Source: UBA7803 sp040219935
GTDB lineage: Bacteria > Pseudomonadota > Gammaproteobacteria > Pseudomonadales > Azotimanducaceae
Reading direction: 5' to 3'
DNA length: 64,000 bases
Assembly: GCA_040219935.1 (NCBI GenBank)
Contig: JAVJUA010000055.1
Coordinates: forward strand, 62,001-126,000
The notes under the pieces: generated by a model
Seen by the model: the letters and a program-made list of their open reading frames with translations, nothing else
Database searches by the model: none
Told to the model about the DNA's origin: nothing
Shown here: positions 51,627 through 59,095 of the stretch, piece after piece
Layout: every line of letters begins with the position of its first letter
How positions within the stretch are numbered: the first letter of the stretch is position 1
Program-made: the position numbers and the translations under genes

Positions 51627-51640
51627 CTCGGCGGGAATCG

Positions 51641-52753
51641 ATGATGGCGACCAACACATTCGCGCACTGCGACGACCTCGGGCCGGAGAAGGTCATGGAG
51701 CTCTATGACCCGGCCACCGGCTTGAACGCCATTCTGGTGGTGGACAACGTCGCCGCCGGGCCGGCCATCGGCGGCGTGCGCATGGCGGCGGACGCGACCA
51801 CGGAGGAGTGCGCGCGGCTCGCCCGGGCCATGACCCTGAAGAATGCCATGGCCGGTCTGCCGCACGGCGGCGGCAAGGCCGTGATCGTGGCCGATCCGGC
51901 GATGCCGGCGGCGGCGAAGGAACGCCTGGTGCGCAGCTTCGCCCACGCCATCGGCGACGTGCGCGACTACATCGCTGGCCCCGACATGGGCACCGACGAG
52001 CATCTGATGGCCTGCCTGCGCGACGTCAACGGCCGGGCCGTGGGCCTGCCGCGTGAGCTGGGCGGCATCCCGCTCGACGAGATCGGGGCCACCGGCTTTG
52101 GCCTGACGGTGGCGCTGGAGGCCAGCGCAGAGCAGGGTGGGGTGGCGCTCGATGGCGCCCGGGTGGTGGTGCAGGGGTTCGGCTCGGTGGGCCAGCACGC
52201 CGCTCGATTCCTGGCCGCGCGCGGTGCCAGGCTGGTCGCGGTATCCGACAGTCAGGGTGCGCGTGCGGCTGCGGACGGGTTTGACCTCGACGCGCTGCTG
52301 GCGTGGAAGGCGGCCGGCCACAGCGTCGCCGGCTTTGCCCAGGGTACGGCGCTCGATGCTGACGATCTCATCGCGGTCACCTGCGACATCTGGATTCCGG
52401 CGGCGCGCCCCGACGTGATCCGCGAGGACAACGTGGCGCGCCTCGACGCCCGGGTGGTGGCGCAGGGGGCGAACATTCCCGCCACGCCGGGAGCGGAGCG
52501 GATGCTGGCCGAGCGCGGCGTGCTGGTGCTGCCCGACTTCGTCGTCAACGCCGGCGGCGTGATCTGCGCCGCGGTCGAGTACCACGGCGGCACCGAGGCT
52601 CAGGCCATGGCCAGCATCGAGGAGAAGATTCGCACCAACGTCAGGGCGGTGCTGACCCGCGCGGCGGCGACCGGCGCGCTACCCCGGCAGGTTGCTCAGG
52701 CGCTGGCGCGGGAGCGGGTGCTGCGGGCCATGAGCGTGCGGCGTACCTGGTAA
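51641..52753 (+). CDS. Glu/Leu/Phe/Val dehydrogenase
   Basis: A 370-residue NAD(P)-dependent amino acid dehydrogenase. The substrate domain has the GPAIGGVRM and LPHGGGKAV segments with the catalytic Lys, and DYIAGPDMGTDEHLM with the catalytic Asp. A Rossmann fold (VVVQGFGSVGQHAARFL near 195) follows. Length favours the leucine/phenylalanine/valine type over classical glutamate dehydrogenase. Two tandem ATGs (51641, 51644) have a GCGGGA site; an earlier ATG at 51623 overlaps the ligase stop. It would deaminate branched or aromatic amino acids to oxo-acids, feeding the adjacent acyl-CoA ligase. Confidence 0.88.
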   Translation: MMATNTFAHCDDLGPEKVMELYDPATGLNAILVVDNVAAGPAIGGVRMAADATTEECARLARAMTLKNAMAGLPHGGGKAVIVADPAMPAAAKERLVRSFAHAIGDVRDYIAGPDMGTDEHLMACLRDVNGRAVGLPRELGGIPLDEIGATGFGLTVALEASAEQGGVALDGARVVVQGFGSVGQHAARFLAARGARLVAVSDSQGARAAADGFDLDALLAWKAAGHSVAGFAQGTALDADDLIAVTCDIWIPAARPDVIREDNVARLDARVVAQGANIPATPGAERMLAERGVLVLPDFVVNAGGVICAAVEYHGGTEAQAMASIEEKIRTNVRAVLTRAAATGALPRQVAQALARERVLRAMSVRRTW

Positions 52754-52794
52754 CCCCCCGGACTCCGATTTCGTTGCTACCATCAAGAGAAGAA

Positions 52795-52812
52795 CTGTGA
52801 CTTCGGTCACAG
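52795..52812 (+). promoter_or_regulatory. CRP/Vfr-like site that can also fold as a UUCG hairpin
   Basis: TGTGA-N6-TCACA (52796-52811) is an exact match to the CRP/Vfr consensus core. The same bases form a perfect 7-bp stem (52795-52801 with 52806-52812) closed by C(UUCG)G, an exceptionally stable tetraloop. It lies 59 nt before the DUF6316-like start and 42 nt after the dehydrogenase stop, so it could be an activator site for the former, a 3' hairpin of the latter, or both. Confidence 0.5.
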
Positions 52813-52870
52813 AACCGTCGCGATGAAGTTCGCACCATGATTGCCGACGCATTCGCACGAGGAAAGGGCT

Positions 52871-53323
52871 GTGGCGAGAAACCTGGGACGATTCGAAGGC
52901 AGGCTGTTCTCCGAGGACGGCTGTCTGTTCATGGTCGTGCATGCCGACGAAGGCGCCGGCATCGCCCGGGTCACCGCCCGGGTTGGCGCGCACACGCAGG
53001 TCATCGAGATGCCGTTTGCCGACATGGTCAGGCGGGTCACCTCGGGATCCGCGCTCGTGCTCGACAACATCAACGGGCCCGACTTCGTGCGCCGGCTGCA
53101 GAAGAAGAAGGACGGCTGGCACTTCACCACGCGTGAGGGGCTCATGGGGCCGTTCGAGTCCGAGGAGTTCGCGGCCCGTCAGCTCACCCGCTACATCCTG
53201 CGCATGCAGACGGAGCCCAATCCCGCGCCGGCCGTGGCTGCGGCTGCGCCGCCGAAGCGTGCCGACAAGCGAACGCCGGCCAGGCGCTCCGCAGATCGTC
53301 CGCAGAGCGTGGCCACGCTGTAG
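52871..53323 (+). CDS. DUF6316-like protein
   Basis: A 150-residue protein starting with GTG; GAGGAAAGG lies 3-11 nt upstream and decides this start over an ATG at 52841. The segment KDGWHFTTREGLMGPFESEEFAARQLTRYI matches the short DUF6316-type domain, preceded by a PilZ- or S1-like beta region (GRFEGRLFSEDGCLFMVV). The tail (about 125-150) is Ala/Pro/Lys/Arg-rich and disordered. Function unknown. A CRP-like site lies upstream, suggesting nutrient or cAMP control; it is convergent with the MFS gene. Confidence 0.7.
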   Translation: MARNLGRFEGRLFSEDGCLFMVVHADEGAGIARVTARVGAHTQVIEMPFADMVRRVTSGSALVLDNINGPDFVRRLQKKKDGWHFTTREGLMGPFESEEFAARQLTRYILRMQTEPNPAPAVAAAAPPKRADKRTPARRSADRPQSVATL

Positions 53324-53336
53324 CCGGCCCGGGACG

Positions 53337-54593
53337 CTACGATGACCGGGGCCTGCGCATCCGGTCGGACTGGCGAACGGCGCCGAGCATGAGCAGTCCG
53401 CCCGCCACGATGCACGCCACCGCGAACCAGCCGCTGGCGGCAAAGCCGCCGATGTCGCTGATGGCGCCGCCCACGAACGGCGCGATGGCGCCGCCGAGCA
53501 GCACGAACGCCGGGTGCGAACCGGTGAGACGGCCGGTCTGATCGAGCCTCGACAACACCCCCAGCGCGATGGGCATCATGGCGATCGGCAGGGTGGCGAA
53601 GATCGGTCCGGCGATGAAGAATTCCATGGGCGTATCGGCGTTGGCCAGCAGCACGGCGAATACGGCCAGCGCGATGAGCACGCCGAAGATAGGTCCGGTG
53701 GCGGCCATTCGGCTGCCCAGATAGCCGGCGATCAGCGGCGCAATGATGCCGAATACGCCCCCGGCCATGAACACGTAGCCCACCACCTCCGGGCTGAGCG
53801 GCACGCTGCGGCCGATGGTGACGAGGAACAGCGCCAGGGTGCCATGGCCGAAGAAGATCAGACCCATGCCTGCCAGCGCCAGCCAGCCGCTGCGGGGCAC
53901 GGGCGGCACCACCGCATCCGCCCGTGGTGGTACCACGGGCGGCAGCCTCGGCAGGGTTCGCAGGCAGGCGAACGCGAACAGCGACATGAAGGCATAGGTC
54001 AGATAGAGCCCGTCCAGCTCGCTGGCGATCTGCGGCAGGGGCAGATGCTCGTGCAGGCGCAGCGACCGTGGCAGCACGTAGGCGATGACGATGCCCATCA
54101 CGCCCACGGACGAATTGATCACCCCGAACGTCATCTCCGGCTGGTCGGACCGGCCCGCGGTCGCCATGGTGGTGGCCACCACGGCGCCCAGCGCGAATCC
54201 GGCCGGCGCGCGACACAGAAACAGCCACATGACGTCGGGCACCAGGATGGAAACGAGATTCAGCACGATGATGGCCGAGACGCCCGCGGTGTAGACCACT
54301 CTGGCGTTCATGCGCGGTGCCAGCCCGGCAAAGACCAGCGAGCCCAGCGCGATGGACGCCATCTCGGCGGAGGCCACGAAGCCGGCGAGGGTGTTGCTGG
54401 CCGCGAACGACACCGTGATGGCGTCGACGTTGAAAGCCATGCCGAGGGATGCCACGAAGGCGAGGATCATGACCGCCGTCAGCGAGACGAGTTGCAGCCT
54501 GGTGAAGGCGATGCGGGCGGCTGGCTCGCTGGCCGCTGGCGAGCCGGCAACGCCTGGCGTGGCGACGCCCGGCGTCGCGACGGTATCACTCAT
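53337..54593 (-). CDS. MFS transporter
   Basis: A 418-residue major facilitator with 12 predicted helices. The ATG at 54593 has GGAGG 9 nt upstream and gives an N-terminus with a short Ala-Thr-Pro-Gly-Val tandem repeat before the first helix. Helix 1 is LVSLTAVMILAFVASLGMAF. The loop 2-3 motif is degenerate (FAGLAPRMNARVVYT). No substrate-specific motif is seen; the layout fits aromatic acid or drug-type carriers. It is divergent from the AIM24 gene, sharing a 137-bp control region. Confidence 0.85.
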   Translation of the reverse strand: MSDTVATPGVATPGVAGSPAASEPAARIAFTRLQLVSLTAVMILAFVASLGMAFNVDAITVSFAASNTLAGFVASAEMASIALGSLVFAGLAPRMNARVVYTAGVSAIIVLNLVSILVPDVMWLFLCRAPAGFALGAVVATTMATAGRSDQPEMTFGVINSSVGVMGIVIAYVLPRSLRLHEHLPLPQIASELDGLYLTYAFMSLFAFACLRTLPRLPPVVPPRADAVVPPVPRSGWLALAGMGLIFFGHGTLALFLVTIGRSVPLSPEVVGYVFMAGGVFGIIAPLIAGYLGSRMAATGPIFGVLIALAVFAVLLANADTPMEFFIAGPIFATLPIAMMPIALGVLSRLDQTGRLTGSHPAFVLLGGAIAPFVGGAISDIGGFAASGWFAVACIVAGGLLMLGAVRQSDRMRRPRSS

Positions 54594-54689
54594 GAACGAC
54601 GTCCTCCCCCTGAGCCGGTAAGCAAACCGCAAAACGGAGAGGAAAGAAAGCCGCGCCGGCGTCTGCCTGCGCGCCGCCTTCGCGTTGGT

Positions 54690-54711
54690 TAGACTGGGCC
54701 GTCAACGGCCC
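54690..54711 (+). promoter_or_regulatory. possible promoter and palindrome in the MFS-AIM24 divergent region
   Basis: A -10-like TAGACT (54690-54695) is directly followed by the 16-bp palindrome GGGCCGT-CA-ACGGCCC (54696-54711), which would overlap the transcription start of the AIM24 gene. No good -35 is seen. The palindrome could be an operator or a 5' hairpin. Confidence 0.3.
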
Positions 54712-54730
54712 GGCCGGAGCGGAGCACTGC

Positions 54731-55465
54731 GTGGCCCACAACATCGACTATCACGTTCACGGCGAGTCCCTGCAGTACCTCGAGGTGGATCTGGATCCTG
54801 GCGAGACCATCGTCGCCGAAGCGGGAACCCTCATGTACATGACCGACGGCATCCGCTTCGAAACCCGGATGGGCGACGGATCGGAGAGCGGCGTGGTCGG
54901 CAAGCTGTTCGGAGCGGCCCGGCGTCTGCTGACGCGCGAATCGCTGTTCATGACCCACTTCACCAACGCCGGGCGGGACAGGGCACAGATCGGCTTCGCC
55001 GCTCCCTATCCCGGGCAGATCGTGCCCGTAGCGCTCGGTGCCGTCGGCGGCGAGATCCTGTGCCAGAAGGATGCCTTCCTCTGCGCCGCCAAGGGCACCA
55101 AGGTGTCGGTGGCGTTTCAGAAGCGGCTGGGGGTCGGGTTCTTCGGTGGCGAAGGCTTCATGCTGCAACGGCTGCGCGGCGACGGCACCGTGTTCGTGCA
55201 TGCCGGCGGCACCCTGATGAACCGCCGTCTCCAGGGCGACCGGCTGCGGGTCGACACGGGCTGCATCGTCGCCTTCCAGAGCGGCATCGACTACGACATC
55301 GAGCTTGCCGGAGGCCTGCGCTCCATGCTGTTCGGCGGCGAGGGCGTTTTCCTGGCGACCCTGGAGGGGCATGGCCAGGTCTGGCTGCAGTCGCTGCCGT
55401 TCGCCCGCCTGGCGGATCGGGTGCTGGAGAACGCGGTGCACCTGAAGCAGGACGACCGCGGCTGA
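54731..55465 (+). CDS. AIM24/TIGR00266 family protein
   Basis: A 244-residue protein of the AIM24 (TIGR00266) family, starting with GTG 6 nt after GGAG. Typical segments are LQYLEVDLDPGETIVAEAGTLMYM, ESLFMTHFTNAG, GQIVPVALG and FVHAGGTLMNRRL. The family is a trimeric beta-roll related to tryptophan RNA-binding attenuator proteins and to the mitochondrial AIM24, and no enzyme activity is known. No signal peptide is present. It is divergent from the MFS gene. Confidence 0.87.
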   Translation: MAHNIDYHVHGESLQYLEVDLDPGETIVAEAGTLMYMTDGIRFETRMGDGSESGVVGKLFGAARRLLTRESLFMTHFTNAGRDRAQIGFAAPYPGQIVPVALGAVGGEILCQKDAFLCAAKGTKVSVAFQKRLGVGFFGGEGFMLQRLRGDGTVFVHAGGTLMNRRLQGDRLRVDTGCIVAFQSGIDYDIELAGGLRSMLFGGEGVFLATLEGHGQVWLQSLPFARLADRVLENAVHLKQDDRG

Positions 55466-55471
55466 GGTCGG

Positions 55472-55669
55472 CTAGCGATCCCGCGCCCGCGCCGCCCGGT
55501 ACCATCCGAGAGCGAGCCATATCACCAGCATCAGGCCGCCGGCCAGCCAGCGCCCAGGCGCGTGGTGGCCGCATGGCGGTGGTCTCCCGGGCAGGCATCC
55601 GAGTGCGGCGCCGAGTCTACGGGCACCGGGCCAGGCCGACTGTCGCCGGGAAGACAGTTGACCTACCAT
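55472..55669 (-). CDS. possible small one-helix membrane protein
   Basis: A 65-residue frame with a C-terminal membrane segment (RWLAGGLMLVIWLALGWYRA) followed by a basic tail. The N-terminal half is Arg/Gly/Pro-rich and may not be coding, so the true start is uncertain. It lies in the gap between the AIM24 gene (convergent) and the OYE gene (divergent). Confidence 0.25.
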   Translation of the reverse strand: MVGQLSSRRQSAWPGARRLGAALGCLPGRPPPCGHHAPGRWLAGGLMLVIWLALGWYRAARARDR

Positions 55670-55702
55670 GCCCCGCTTTGCAGAACCGCAGGCACGCCTT
55701 CG

Positions 55703-56791
55703 ATGACCCAGCCCTTCGACGCCCTGACCTTCGCCCGCGGCCCGGCCATGAAGAATCGCTTCATGCTGGCGCCGCTGACCAATTCCCAGAGCCATGACGA
55801 CGGCCGCCTGTCGGACGACGAGTTCCAGTGGCTGACCATGCGCGCCCAGGGCGGGTTCGGCCTGACCATGACCTGCGCCGCTCACGTGCAGGCCGAGGGT
55901 CGAGGCTTCGCTGGCCAGCTCGGCATCTTCGGTGATCAGCACCTGCCCGGCCTCGAGCGCCTGGCCACCGCGATCCGCGACGCCGGCAGCGTGTCGTCGG
56001 TGCAGCTTCACCATGCTGGCATGCGCTCGCCCAAGGACCTTATCGGCACCACGCCGCTGTGCCCGTCGGTGAACGAGGAGTTCGGCGCCCGGGCCATGAC
56101 CACGGCGGAGGTGGAGCGGCTCATCGAAGACTTCATCGTCGCCGCCGCGCGCGCCGAGCGCGCCGGCTTCGACGGTGTGGAGCTACATGGCGCCCACGGC
56201 TACATTCTCTGCCAGTTCCTGTCGGCGGAGATCAACCATCGCGACGACCGCTTCGGCGGCAGCCTGGAAAACCGCGCCCGGCCGCTGCTCGACATCATCC
56301 ACGGCATCCGTGAGCGCTGCCGGCCAGATTTCCAGCTCGGCGTGCGGCTGTCGCCCGAGCGCTTCGGCATGGACCTCACAGAGGTGCGCGAGCTGGCGCA
56401 GCGGCTGATGCGCGAGGACGCCGTCGACTACCTGGACATGTCGCTATGGGACGTGTTCAAGGAGCCCGAGGACGAGGCGTTCAAGGGAAGCAGCCTGATG
56501 TCGTGCTTCACCGCGCTCGACCGCGGCCGGGTGCGCCTGGGCGTGGCGGGCAAGATCGGCCGGCCGGCTGACGTGCAGGCCTGCCTCGATGCCGGCGTCG
56601 ACTTCGTGCTGCTCGGCCGCGCCGGCATCCTGCGCCACGACTTTCCCCGCCAGGCCGAGCACGACCCGGATCTAGCGCCGGTGGCGCTGCCGGTCACCCG
56701 TGCCTACCTCCGCGACCAGGGCCTCGGCGAGACGTTCGTCAGCTACATGAGCCGGTGGCCGGGCTTCGTCGCCGACCCGGCGGATTCCTGA
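55703..56791 (+). CDS. OYE-family NADH:flavin oxidoreductase (single-domain)
   Basis: A 362-residue FMN TIM-barrel enzyme without the FeS/FAD module seen in the gene at 11236. Key segments are NRFMLAPLTNSQ, FDGVELHGAHGYILCQFLS with the active-site HxxHG pattern, NHRDDRFGGSLENRAR and a C-terminal phosphate-binding RVRLGVAGKIGRP/DFVLLGRAGILRH. The ATG at 55703 gives the usual start length. Likely an ene-reductase. It precedes the Rieske oxygenase by 120 nt, with a distinct operator-like palindrome in between, so co-transcription is uncertain. Confidence 0.9.
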   Translation: MTQPFDALTFARGPAMKNRFMLAPLTNSQSHDDGRLSDDEFQWLTMRAQGGFGLTMTCAAHVQAEGRGFAGQLGIFGDQHLPGLERLATAIRDAGSVSSVQLHHAGMRSPKDLIGTTPLCPSVNEEFGARAMTTAEVERLIEDFIVAAARAERAGFDGVELHGAHGYILCQFLSAEINHRDDRFGGSLENRARPLLDIIHGIRERCRPDFQLGVRLSPERFGMDLTEVRELAQRLMREDAVDYLDMSLWDVFKEPEDEAFKGSSLMSCFTALDRGRVRLGVAGKIGRPADVQACLDAGVDFVLLGRAGILRHDFPRQAEHDPDLAPVALPVTRAYLRDQGLGETFVSYMSRWPGFVADPADS

Positions 56792-56843
56792 TCAGGGTCG
56801 CGGCGCGGCACGCTGCCGCAGCGCGACCTCCGTACTTCTCCTT

Positions 56844-56861
56844 ATACCGTCAAGCGTGACG
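56844..56861. promoter_or_regulatory. operator-like palindrome upstream of the Rieske oxygenase
   Basis: ACCGTCA (56844-56850), spacer AGCG, TGACGGT (56855-56861): perfect 7-bp arms in an 18-bp site, 51 nt before the oxygenase ATG. A TATACC element overlaps its left edge. The form suits a TetR- or other dimeric repressor, but none is encoded next to it. Confidence 0.45.
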
Positions 56862-56911
56862 GTTTCCTAGCTTTGCAGGCATCCGACCACTGCTGCGAGC
56901 GGGAGACCACC

Positions 56912-58453
56912 ATGATCGAGACCAAAACGGGCACCGACCGGTCCGCCGGTGTGACCTACCAGAGCCTGCTGGACGAAGACAGCCACCCTGTGCCGGACAT
57001 CATGCGGGTGGAGTCGCCCATGCCGCCCGGACCCACCAAGGTGCCGGCGGAGCAGTACTACTCGAAGGCGTTCCACGATCTCGAGGTCGAGAAGGTGTGG
57101 AAGCGGGTGTGGCAGATGGCCTGCCACGAAGACGACATTCCGGAAGTCGGCGACTACACCCTCTACGACATCGCGCACCTGTCGTTTCTGGTGGTGCGAA
57201 CGGGAGAGGACGAGTTCAAGGCGTATCACAACGCCTGCCTGCATCGGGGCCGGCAGCTCAAGCAGCACGGCGGTAAGCGCGCCCGGGAGTTCCGCTGCGC
57301 CTTCCACGGCTGGGCCTGGAACACCGACGGCTCCCTGAAGGAGGTGCCGTGCCACTGGGACTTCCCCACCGTGACCGCGGAAGAATACGGCCTGCCGGCG
57401 GTGAAGGTTGGCCGCTGGGGCGGCTTCGTGTTCATCAACCCGGACGACAACGCCGAGCCGCTGGAAGCCTTTCTCGGCAACCTGTCGGAGCAGTTTCCGA
57501 ACCTGCCCTACGAGCGGCGCCACAAGGTGGCGCACGTGCACAAGGTGCTGCGCTGCAACTGGAAGATCGCCCAGGAGGCGTTCAGCGAGGCGTATCACGT
57601 TATCGCCACGCATCCGACGATTCTGGAATCCATCGGCGACGCCAACACCCAGTACGACGTGTTCGGCAACTACTCCCGGGCCATGTCGCCGAACCTGGTG
57701 AAGAGCCCCCACGTGGATCGTGACTGGGGCCATCTGGAGGGCGCGCGGATGTACACCCGGCTGCGCCACGCGCTCACCGGCCACGTCTACGAGATGGGCA
57801 ATGACGGTCTGGTGCATGTCACCAACCACAAGGGCGAGGTCAGCAAGTTCAACAGCGACGCCACCTGGGTGGAGGGGCCGTTGACCCACGCCGATCCCAA
57901 CATGGTCAACTGGGTCGGCGGCAAGCAGCTTCCCGGGGCCAACGTGGTGCCGCTGAACCCGCCGCCCAAGGTGCCCAGGGGCAAGAACCTGCGTCAGGTG
58001 GCTGCTGAGCCGGTGCGGGCGTCGTTCCGCCGCGTGCTGGGCGATCTCATGGATCAGGTGAGCGACGCCGAGTTGCTCGACTCGATCTACCTGACCGTGT
58101 TTCCCAATTTTCACCCCTGGGGCTCGTTCAACCAGATCGTCTACCGGTTCCGGCCCAACGGCGACAACCCGGAGGAGTGCATCATGGAGTGCATGTACCT
58201 GGCGCCGACGCCGCCCGGCGAGAAGCGGCCGCCGGCGGCGCCCGTTCACCATCTGGGGCCCGACGACGACTGGGTGGATGCGCCGGAGTTGGGTATGCTC
58301 GCCAAGGTGTTCAACCAGGACGTGGTGAACATGCCGGAGATGCAGCGCGGCTTGAAGACCCTGAAGCGGCCGGAGATCATCTTCGCCAACTACGGCGAGA
58401 CCAAGCCCCGGCACTTCCACAAGCTGCTGGATGAATGGATCGCGAAGCCCTGA
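56912..58453 (+). CDS. Rieske non-heme iron oxygenase, alpha subunit
   Basis: A 513-residue oxygenase. The Rieske 2Fe-2S site is Cys109, His111, Cys129 and His132 (CxH-x17-CxxH). The mononuclear iron site is in EAFSEAYHVIATHP with His229 and His234; the bridging acid is Glu226 rather than the Asp of naphthalene dioxygenase, as in carnitine monooxygenase-type enzymes. The C-terminal substrate domain is long. No reductase or ferredoxin gene is adjacent, so electrons come from elsewhere. The ATG at 56912 follows GGGAGACC. A truncated haemoglobin gene starts 14 nt downstream. Confidence 0.93.
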   Translation: MIETKTGTDRSAGVTYQSLLDEDSHPVPDIMRVESPMPPGPTKVPAEQYYSKAFHDLEVEKVWKRVWQMACHEDDIPEVGDYTLYDIAHLSFLVVRTGEDEFKAYHNACLHRGRQLKQHGGKRAREFRCAFHGWAWNTDGSLKEVPCHWDFPTVTAEEYGLPAVKVGRWGGFVFINPDDNAEPLEAFLGNLSEQFPNLPYERRHKVAHVHKVLRCNWKIAQEAFSEAYHVIATHPTILESIGDANTQYDVFGNYSRAMSPNLVKSPHVDRDWGHLEGARMYTRLRHALTGHVYEMGNDGLVHVTNHKGEVSKFNSDATWVEGPLTHADPNMVNWVGGKQLPGANVVPLNPPPKVPRGKNLRQVAAEPVRASFRRVLGDLMDQVSDAELLDSIYLTVFPNFHPWGSFNQIVYRFRPNGDNPEECIMECMYLAPTPPGEKRPPAAPVHHLGPDDDWVDAPELGMLAKVFNQDVVNMPEMQRGLKTLKRPEIIFANYGETKPRHFHKLLDEWIAKP

Positions 58454-58467
58454 CCATCGGAGGTTCC

Positions 58468-58890
58468 ATGGCCCAGACCCCCTACGAGATCCTCGGCGCG
58501 GACGGCGTGCGCAGGCTCGCGGACGCCTTCTACGAGGCCATGGACAGCCTTCCGCAGGCAGCGGACATCCGCGCCATGCACGCGGCGAACCTGGACGACA
58601 TCAAGCGCAAGCTGGCGGCCTATCTCACCGGCTGGATGGGCGGTCCGCCCGTCTATCTGGCGCTGACCGGCACGGTGTGCCTGACCGACCCGCACGCTCC
58701 GTACCACATCGGCCCGAAGGAACGCGATCAGTGGCTGCTGTGCATGGACCAGGCGCTCGAGCGCATTGGCGCCAGCGAAGAGCTGAAGGCCATGCTCAAA
58801 GATCCCTTGTTTCGGGTCGCCGAGACGGTGCGCAATCAGGAATCATCCGAGCGCAGGCCCAGAGACCCCAACATCATCGCCGTGGGTTGA
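58468..58890 (+). CDS. group II truncated haemoglobin
   Basis: A 140-residue globin of the trHbO class: PYEILGADGVRRLADAFYEAMDSLP, an IRAMHAANLDDIKRKLAAYLTGWMGGP stretch with the family's WxGGP, and proximal-side DPHAPYHIGPKERDQWLLCMDQAL with the His and distal-type Trp. The ATG has GGAGG 5 nt upstream and follows the oxygenase stop by 14 nt, so both are co-transcribed. TrHbO proteins bind oxygen and can deliver it or detoxify NO. Pairing with an oxygenase suggests oxygen supply or redox support. Confidence 0.9.
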   Translation: MAQTPYEILGADGVRRLADAFYEAMDSLPQAADIRAMHAANLDDIKRKLAAYLTGWMGGPPVYLALTGTVCLTDPHAPYHIGPKERDQWLLCMDQALERIGASEELKAMLKDPLFRVAETVRNQESSERRPRDPNIIAVG

Positions 58891-58909
58891 GACCCGCCCG
58901 GGCGGTCGC

Positions 58910-58927
58910 CCTGTCGAATCCGACAGG
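58910..58927 (+). terminator. hairpin after the globin gene
   Basis: CCTGTCG (58910-58916), AATC loop, CGACAGG (58921-58927), a perfect 7-bp stem 20 nt after the globin stop. A CCGCCCGGGCGG palindrome lies just before it. No U-run follows. Confidence 0.4.
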
Positions 58928-59001
58928 AGTCGCCGGGCCGCCGGCTGGGTACAATCCGGTCGGCACCGGACAGGGTCTACCACCAGGGGTCCGGGATGTT
59001 G

Positions 59002-59023
59002 CCACCGGCTACGTAACTGGTGG
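59002..59023. promoter_or_regulatory. operator-like palindrome upstream of the third TonB receptor
   Basis: A 22-bp near-palindrome centred on TACGTA, with outer arms CCACC/GGTGG and 9 of 11 positions paired, lies 73 nt before the receptor ATG. It is the clearest structure in the 205-bp gap between the globin and receptor genes and could bind a repressor. Confidence 0.4.
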
Positions 59024-59095
59024 TGCATTCTCGTAGCGTAGTTCGAAGGCCATACAGGTCTTCGCCGCGATCGAAAATTAGAGGGGAATCTACAG

